From Sphagnum compactum (Eukaryota; Bryophyta; Sphagnopsida; Sphagnales): 64,000 nucleotides of DNA. Of this stretch, positions 58,425 to 64,000 are shown in pieces; position 1 is the stretch's first letter, and each line of letters begins with the position of its first letter. A program made the translations under genes and the position numbers. The DNA is taken from positions 18,903,872 to 18,967,871 of the forward strand of contig OZ234497.1 of NCBI GenBank assembly GCA_965153455.1. Reading direction: 5' to 3'. The notes below the pieces were generated by a model. The model did not search any database, was not told where the DNA came from, and saw only the letters and a program-made list of their open reading frames with translations.

Positions 58425-61234
58425 TTAAAGGGTAGAAGAGTTCCAGCTAGCATCAACGGCCTCAATAATTTTGGAGTGCAACTTCTTTCCAGAGCATGCA
58501 ATTATTCCTCGGTCCAGGCCCTCCAGATGACGTCCCTTTGAAAAGTCCAGTGGACGACCACCCGCATCCGTTACCACACCACCAGCCTCCTGAACAATGA
58601 GTACACCTGCTGCATGGTCCCAGATTTTCTCCTTGTAGCCTGCTCGAGCAAATTTCATGAAAATCTCTGCATCTCCTCGTGCTACAGCAGCATACTTGGC
58701 CATGCTATAGACACGTAAAGGCTGCTTCCTACAAACAACAAAATGCTGTAACATTACAGCTTGACAAGTAGGATCCAATACTAAAGGTAATTTGGTCTTC
58801 AGATCAGATCCATGTTACTAGAAGCAGCTGCAAATACAAGGGAAGTACTACAAGGGAAGTATTTGTAAATGTCAGAGGTGTGAGGGGAAACCTGAGCCCA
58901 AGAGTGTTTGCCAGACCGGCAGTAAATGAGTGACTGGAGTTGGACTTCTCAACTGGCTCACAGAATCTGGCCTGTGCAGGGTCCACAATGCCTGACACAC
59001 TCACCAACTGAGGGGCAACTGACTGCCTGAAAGTTGTGCCATCAAAGATCATGGGCTGCATCCATGCCTGCCCTGCCCTTTGAGCTGACATGACACATCC
59101 CTTGTGCCATACACCTGGACTGGGTGGAAAAAGCTTTGAAGCCACACGATAATACCTGGGCCCCAACAAGTAAACCTCAAAACTCTCAGTTCTCTGGTGA
59201 GGTTAAAATACCTGCAGCTATAAAACAATACCTCAGATTATAACAACACTATAGCATAACAGGAAGGTGGTTGTACAAAATGAGAGAACACAGTTATACC
59301 TGTGATGGTAGTTGAGCCATTCACTTCGCAATGGAAGGTTGGGGCATCCAAGAACCCCAAGAACTACTTCCCCATTTTCCACCATGGCAAGTGCAATAGC
59401 ATACTGGTCTCCACGGACAAATCCCAGTGTTCCATCAATAGGGTCAAGCACCCAGTGTCGTCCTACAGGACCACCTTTTGTTGTCCCCCTATTGATGGCT
59501 TTGAGAACGTCAATTGTTCCTAGTGGTTGCCTGGGAGGTACTATGCCCATGACTGAAGACTCCATCAAACACTCATTTACTGCATGAACCACCTTCCGCA
59601 ACATGGCCATGCCCTCCATGCCTCTAAGATCCCGAGTATCTTCTTCAGCCACCATGGGGATCTCTTCCTCGTTGAAAGCTTGTGATAAGACCCAGGTGAC
59701 AACTGCCTGGACACCCCAATCTGCTCACAACAAGAGAACTTTGATGTAGGTGTACACATCTTATACTTTGTCGATTCAACATGTGGAAGAGAGAAACATA
59801 GCTCAGGATGAAAATTATTAAACTGATGGGAATATAGACAGCAGGCACCAACCATGCCAGGACCTACAGCATGAAAATGTGTTGCACAAGTCTTGAGTAC
59901 CTGCAACAGTGACTAGTGACTCGTCATTTTTAGAACCTGCTACCTCCTCGTTATCAAGAAGACGCTCTTGTACACGTTGACTCAACACACAAGCTAGCTG
60001 GATGGCTTGCACTGCAACATCCAGCTCTCTCCCATATTTCCCCTGTAAACCTGAGTCTTGTTTTATACATACTTCATCTTCTTGCAATCCACTTGGCCAT
60101 GGTGGCCAGTCTTCCTCCTCTCCTTCACTGTCTTCCTGCTCTTCTAACCCAAAGTCAACCTGCTGCTCTTCAAGATTCTCTCTCTGAAAACTGACTACGT
60201 CCTCAGGTACGACTTCCATGAAAATTGGCTCATCTTTTAGCTCTGGCTCATCAGCCCTAGTCTTGGCAGAAATGCCATCTGCAACCCAATTTCCATTTGG
60301 CTCAGAGGGGGAAGGGAGAAGGTCAGGGTCCTTTTGTTGATTGGCCTCATCAGACACCATCCCACTTATCCACACTTCTCTCTCCTGAGACATTTCAGTT
60401 CCAAGTTTTCTTGCTCCATCCTGGTTTATGGGAGCTCTATTACCACGGCCCTCGAGTGCTACTGACTCCTCCGGTGTCATCAGCTTCATTCTATACAAAA
60501 GATTCAGATCCACATCGGGTCAGATAACACTACACCAAAACTCCACTTCTTATCTCTCTCTGTTTACAGCTCTACTCCATCTAAACTGGACACAGGATGT
60601 ATGGCCATAAGGTAATGGCATGTATAGTCTGTTCATGTCTCTCTGTGTCTGTCTCTTCATTGCCTCCCTGACTGCAATAGAGAAATTCAGGCATCCTACC
60701 AACTACTTGTGCTGTTATCTTCTTGATCATCCTGGAAAGGACATGTTGAGCGTTGATAAGGCAGGTAGATGGAGCAGTAAATAAATAGACAATTGGGTTA
60801 AACAAATTTGCAAGCTTCAAGAATGGAAAATGCTATGCCATTCTTCCATATCTGTCATGTGTACTAATAGATGAATGATTGCACCTTGTGTAACACCTAT
60901 ATCTGTAACCGAAAGGTTTGGCTATGGGGAACCCAAAAGAACCTTGCATCTTTATCAATTTCACTGCTGATCCAGAGTCTAGTACCTATTTGAACACAAC
61001 TAGACATGGGAAGGAATCAATGAATCAACCTGACAGCATACTGCAGATCCAGAGGCAACAAAGATGTAAGTTGGGCACCCCACTCTTGGAAGCCTAGGGC
61101 TCTCCTGTTGCTTTCATTCTGCTCAACTTCTGAGGAGGTCCCTTCATCATCTGTTCCTTCAATCTCACTGCTGCGCTTTGCGAGCTGCAAGGAGCTTTGC
61201 TGTACTTTCTTCTTCCTTCTCCCATGGTGCTTGC
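58425..61234 (-). CDS. SAL1-type 3'(2'),5'-bisphosphate nucleotidase with acidic N-terminal extension (five exons seen)
   Basis: Exons on the minus strand are 61234-61030, 60490-59901, 59720-59300, 59155-58892 and 58728-58425; all junctions are GT-AG and all phases fit, ending at TAA 58427-58425. The catalytic part begins GRELDVAVQAIQLACVLSQ and has VAEED, the metal-binding DPIDGT and WDHAAG motifs, GRHWVLDPIDGTLGFVRGDQ, and ends DFSKGRHLEGLDRGIIACSG, as in SAL1/HAL2. The enzyme removes the 3' phosphate of PAP to give AMP, and PAP is a stress-signal nucleotide. Before the catalytic part lie about 230 unusual residues, rich in Glu (EEQQVDFGLEEQEDSEGEEE) with KHHGRRKKK at the start. No stop or frameshift is seen. 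The true start codon lies further upstream and is not settled; if exon 61030-61234 is not used, ATG 60489-60487 (MKLMTPEESVALE) is the likely start. Confidence 0.85.
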
Positions 61235-61479
61235 CTGCAGTTCCTGTGTGCAATTCCCTGATTTATTGCAGAAACTGTGAAGACTTTAGTGACATGTTTG
61301 GACCTATTGATTGTTCTCAATACATGTGTTATAGTTCACCTGAACTACCACATACCTCACTGGCTGGATCATGTTATGCTAATGACAAGGACAAGGGGGT
61401 TGCATGAACCAAACTTACTATGATTATTCAGACATAACTTCATGGTAGTGAACACATAAACTGAACAAACAATATAAAC

Positions 61480-62192
61480 TCAGCAGAAGACCTGACTTGC
61501 AAGGAGAGACAGGAAAGGCACACCAAGCTTAGATCTTTGTGTGTTGAGAGATGGGGACACAAATACTGTCAGCTGCATGAGGTCAGCCTTGCATCGGCGC
61601 ACACCAACCATTTTGCCCAGCAAGCCAGGATTGGCAAACCGCCTGCTTGACACCCTGTCCATGTCCATTGCCTGCACCATCCCTGCCTGACCTACCAACC
61701 CAGCTTTCATGTCTCTGTAACAACTCACCCTAACCCTAAACCTCACTCCTGTCCAGAGTCATAATTGCCACCTTGAATGCAAGAGAAAACTGAAAAGCCA
61801 CTTCTTTCACCCAGACATTCACAGTACATAGTTTTGGATCCAAACACCAGAGTTTGAAAATTACAGCTACTCTCTTGCACACATGAAAGGATGTGACTTA
61901 CAAGCTGCACTTGCAAGTGGTTTATTCGCATAGTCACCATCACCAGGATTCACCTCCTTCACCTGATTATAGTATCTCAGTTACCCCATCTGCCTTGCGA
62001 ACCTGCAAGTGCACAATACATATATCTAAGAGATTGCAGAGAAAACCCCACAATGACACTTTGCTGGTAGCACAACTAGACTGAGTGCAGTGATAACCTT
62101 ATGAGGTTCACTCACAAAGTGTCAGACCATCATCTTCCTCATGAATAGCAGTGATGAGCTGCCATGACTCCACACTGACTTCATCAGCTCCT
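61480..62192 (-). other. Candidate 5' exons upstream of the nucleotidase gene
   Basis: Three minus-strand segments have good splice borders and coding-like text. 62192-62129 reads SGADEVSVESWQLITAIHEE then DDGLTL before GTGAGT. About 61967-61900 reads VKEVNPGDGDYANKPLASAA before GTAAGT. About 61710-61489 reads MKAGLVGQAGMVQAMDMDRV, SSRRFANPGLLGKMVG and VFVSPSLNTQRSKLGVPFLS before GTCTTC. Their phases do not chain cleanly to one another or to 61234, so some may be wrong or alternative. They may encode a targeting or regulatory N-terminus. Confidence 0.4.
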
Positions 62193-63399
62193 GACTGTGG
62201 GTGTAGATAAGTATACAACAATCTGCCCAAAATTTTTATGAAACCCATCCCACAAAGACTTATGAAACCCAGTGATCTTGTGAAGTTCAACTCAAAAGCA
62301 TCATATTATAGTGCTGTGCACCTCTATAAAGCATCATCACCATGTCATGCAAATCAAATCCCTATTATGTATTCCATGCTTAGCATGGAGAGATCCAAAT
62401 GAGCCCACCAAAGGCTCAACTTGGTCAATTTTTCCAGACAACCAGTGATTGATGTGAGTCCAAAACTCTGCACCTCAGTCAATCTGTCCACAAACTAAAA
62501 CTCAATTCAAACCCTAATCACTGGATGGGTGCAGTGTTGTTCTTACTGGCTCATCTTTGGCATATTCCACAATTTCAGATACTAAAGACAGTCAAGGTTG
62601 ATGATCCATAGGGTACACACTAGACCTTTCTATTTTATACATGTTCCCTACAAATTGCATCAACACTTGAGAGAATTTGTAACTTGGTTTCAAAAACATG
62701 AGTTAAGAAAAGAATCCAGTATGATTCCTGACTCCCCATATTCATACTCATGTTGACAACTCAAAGGGTCAAAGCAGAGTACTCTTGCATTTACATGATT
62801 CATATGATAGCAATCAGGTGTCAGCCCAGTGATCAAATCCATGCACATCCATTTCTCAATTTCAAGAGAAAATTGGCTTCTACTTACCCAAAATTGCTGC
62901 CTAGAAGTTGAGTTTCAAGAAGCTCTGCAGAGAAACAAGCCTGGCAGAGGAGTATACAAAAGAAAACCTGACTAGACCAAGAATGCAGGTACTTAATATC
63001 CTCTCAGAATGGAAATGGAAGGCGAAATTTGGGCAGAAGCAGGGAGTGGCGAATGGTGAAGAAAACTAAGACGAGAAAACACTCAAAAAGAGTAGATCAT
63101 TTCCTCCAATCCCTGTCCCCTTCTTCACCTCTTTCTGGCGCATACAACCACGACTCACTGGAGAAAACTCTCTACACCTGCAGAACTTCTTCCAACCGAG
63201 AATCATACACTTCGGGGGAAAAAAAAACACCATAAATTCAAAATCCCCAACAATCTCTTCAAATTCCCCTCTCTGCTTTTCAATCTTAGGGCTGCTTCAA
63301 AACGACTCAATTACGCAACCCAATTTCACTTTTGGTACCACATTTTATGTAGAAGATCTTTTCTCCTCAACAACGACATCAAAGCTTCACACGAAATTC
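62193..63399. other. Unassigned upstream DNA of the nucleotidase gene
   Basis: No recognised gene on either strand. It could hold first exons, introns or 5'UTR of the minus-strand gene. Confidence 0.35.
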
Positions 63400-63780
63400 T
63401 CTTTCCGCAAACAAACAAACAAACAAACAAACTTGCTTCTTCAATTTTCTCTTTCCATTGTTTGTTGTAAAGGTTTATGCTAAAACCACCCACCCACCCA
63501 CCCCATCTATACACACACAACAACAACAACAACAACAAACACACATGTGAAGCATTTGAATAGAAATAGCAAATGAAATCTTGGAATGGGTATTCGAGAG
63601 GTTAAAAAGAAAAACCTCACTCGCTTGCATGCCCATGAGTTTGCAACCTCAAACCATCACCAGTACCATGTGCAGAGAAATCCATGACAACTCAATACAC
63701 AAAAATGAAAGGAAAGAGGAGAAGAAACTGCTGCTGCTACTGCTGCCAAAAGAGAGAGAGAGAGAGAGAGAGAAGATACC
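63400..63780. repeat. Cluster of microsatellites, promoter/5'UTR-like
   Basis: (CAAA)n at about 63408-63432, (CACC)n at 63486-63502, (ACA)n at 63519-63540 and (GA)n at 63750-63773. On the minus strand the last is a CT tract, common in plant 5'UTRs, followed by GCAGCAGTAGCAGCAGCAG. Its position upstream of the nucleotidase exons suggests the transcription start zone of that gene. This is inference. Confidence 0.55.
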
Positions 63781-64000
63781 ACCGGGGATTTGGGACTTTG
63801 TTGGGCGGTGGTAGTGAAGATTTGGAGACTTGCTAGAAAAAGAGACCCAAGTTTTTTGGCTCATGTGTTTTTTTTTTTTTGGGTTGGTGCTGGAGAAATG
63901 GATATGAGTGATGACTAACCCAGCTTTGAGTACTGGACACTAAAACCCAAAATACATTCCATAGTATGTATGTATGTACTGTGGTATTGTACTCTTATTA

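Noticed and set aside
60002-60610. Plus-strand ORFs over the nucleotidase gene
   Set aside because: Antisense shadows of the conserved minus-strand exons.
1-64000. tRNA, rRNA or CRISPR-like arrays
   Set aside because: No cloverleaf, rRNA core or regularly spaced short repeats with unique spacers were found; the tandem arrays present have no spacers.

Overview
This is a window of nuclear land-plant DNA. It is AT-rich, gene-poor, and full of mobile-element remains and broken genes. The evidence is a Ty3/gypsy retrotransposon of plant type, hAT and PIF/Harbinger transposase relics, short GT-AG introns, a bulb-type lectin, and a plant MLKL-like kinase family (RPW8/HeLo-like DUF1221 four-helix domain plus kinase). 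A SERAC1-type alpha/beta hydrolase attached to a signalling module recalls domain mixes reported for non-seed plants. Species cannot be told from the sequence; a bryophyte, fern or gymnosperm is a guess.

Layout. 1-5451: 5' part of a Ty3/gypsy element on the minus strand (5' LTR, repeat-rich leader, gag, pol), broken by TAG stops. 5452-10888: AT-rich DNA with a decayed hAT-type transposase. 11671-12183: a MITE-like inverted-repeat element. 12734-13573: a frameshifted bulb-type lectin. 17531-18790: a dimeric satellite of about 420 bp. 20260-20940: a TPR protein (minus), head to head with 21299-25527 (plus). That plus-strand locus is the most interesting one: four exons join in phase to give a SERAC1-like hydrolase, a DUF1221/MLKL four-helix domain and a kinase with intact catalytic motifs, interrupted by two TGA codons. 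27055-27944: hAT (DUF659) relic.

30.5-52.6 kb: three more MLKL-like copies (32.8, 44.8 and 49.1 kb), each broken differently. They are interleaved with intron-retaining fragments of unrelated housekeeping genes: an LSM14/DCP5-like P-body gene and clathrin heavy chain, plus several unrecognised exon-like pieces. The last kinase copy is a mosaic of two siblings and has lost its ATP-binding lysine and DFG motif.

54.3-57.4 kb: a dispersed repeat that is an inverted copy of one at 28.2-28.8 kb, then PIF/Harbinger remains. 58425-61234 (minus): the best candidate for an intact gene, a SAL1-type 3'(2'),5'-bisphosphate nucleotidase with an unusual acidic N-terminal extension. Its upstream DNA reaches a CT/GA-rich, microsatellite-rich stretch near 63.4-63.8 kb that looks like a promoter/5'UTR region.

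How the parts may relate (inference): the MLKL-like family with a hydrolase front end resembles an immune or cell-death signalling module. The four copies look like a locally duplicated, recombining and largely pseudogenised family. Premature stops in the kinase copies are often CGA-to-TGA, while those in the retrotransposon are all TAG, which suggests decay of methylated cytosines in different sequence contexts.
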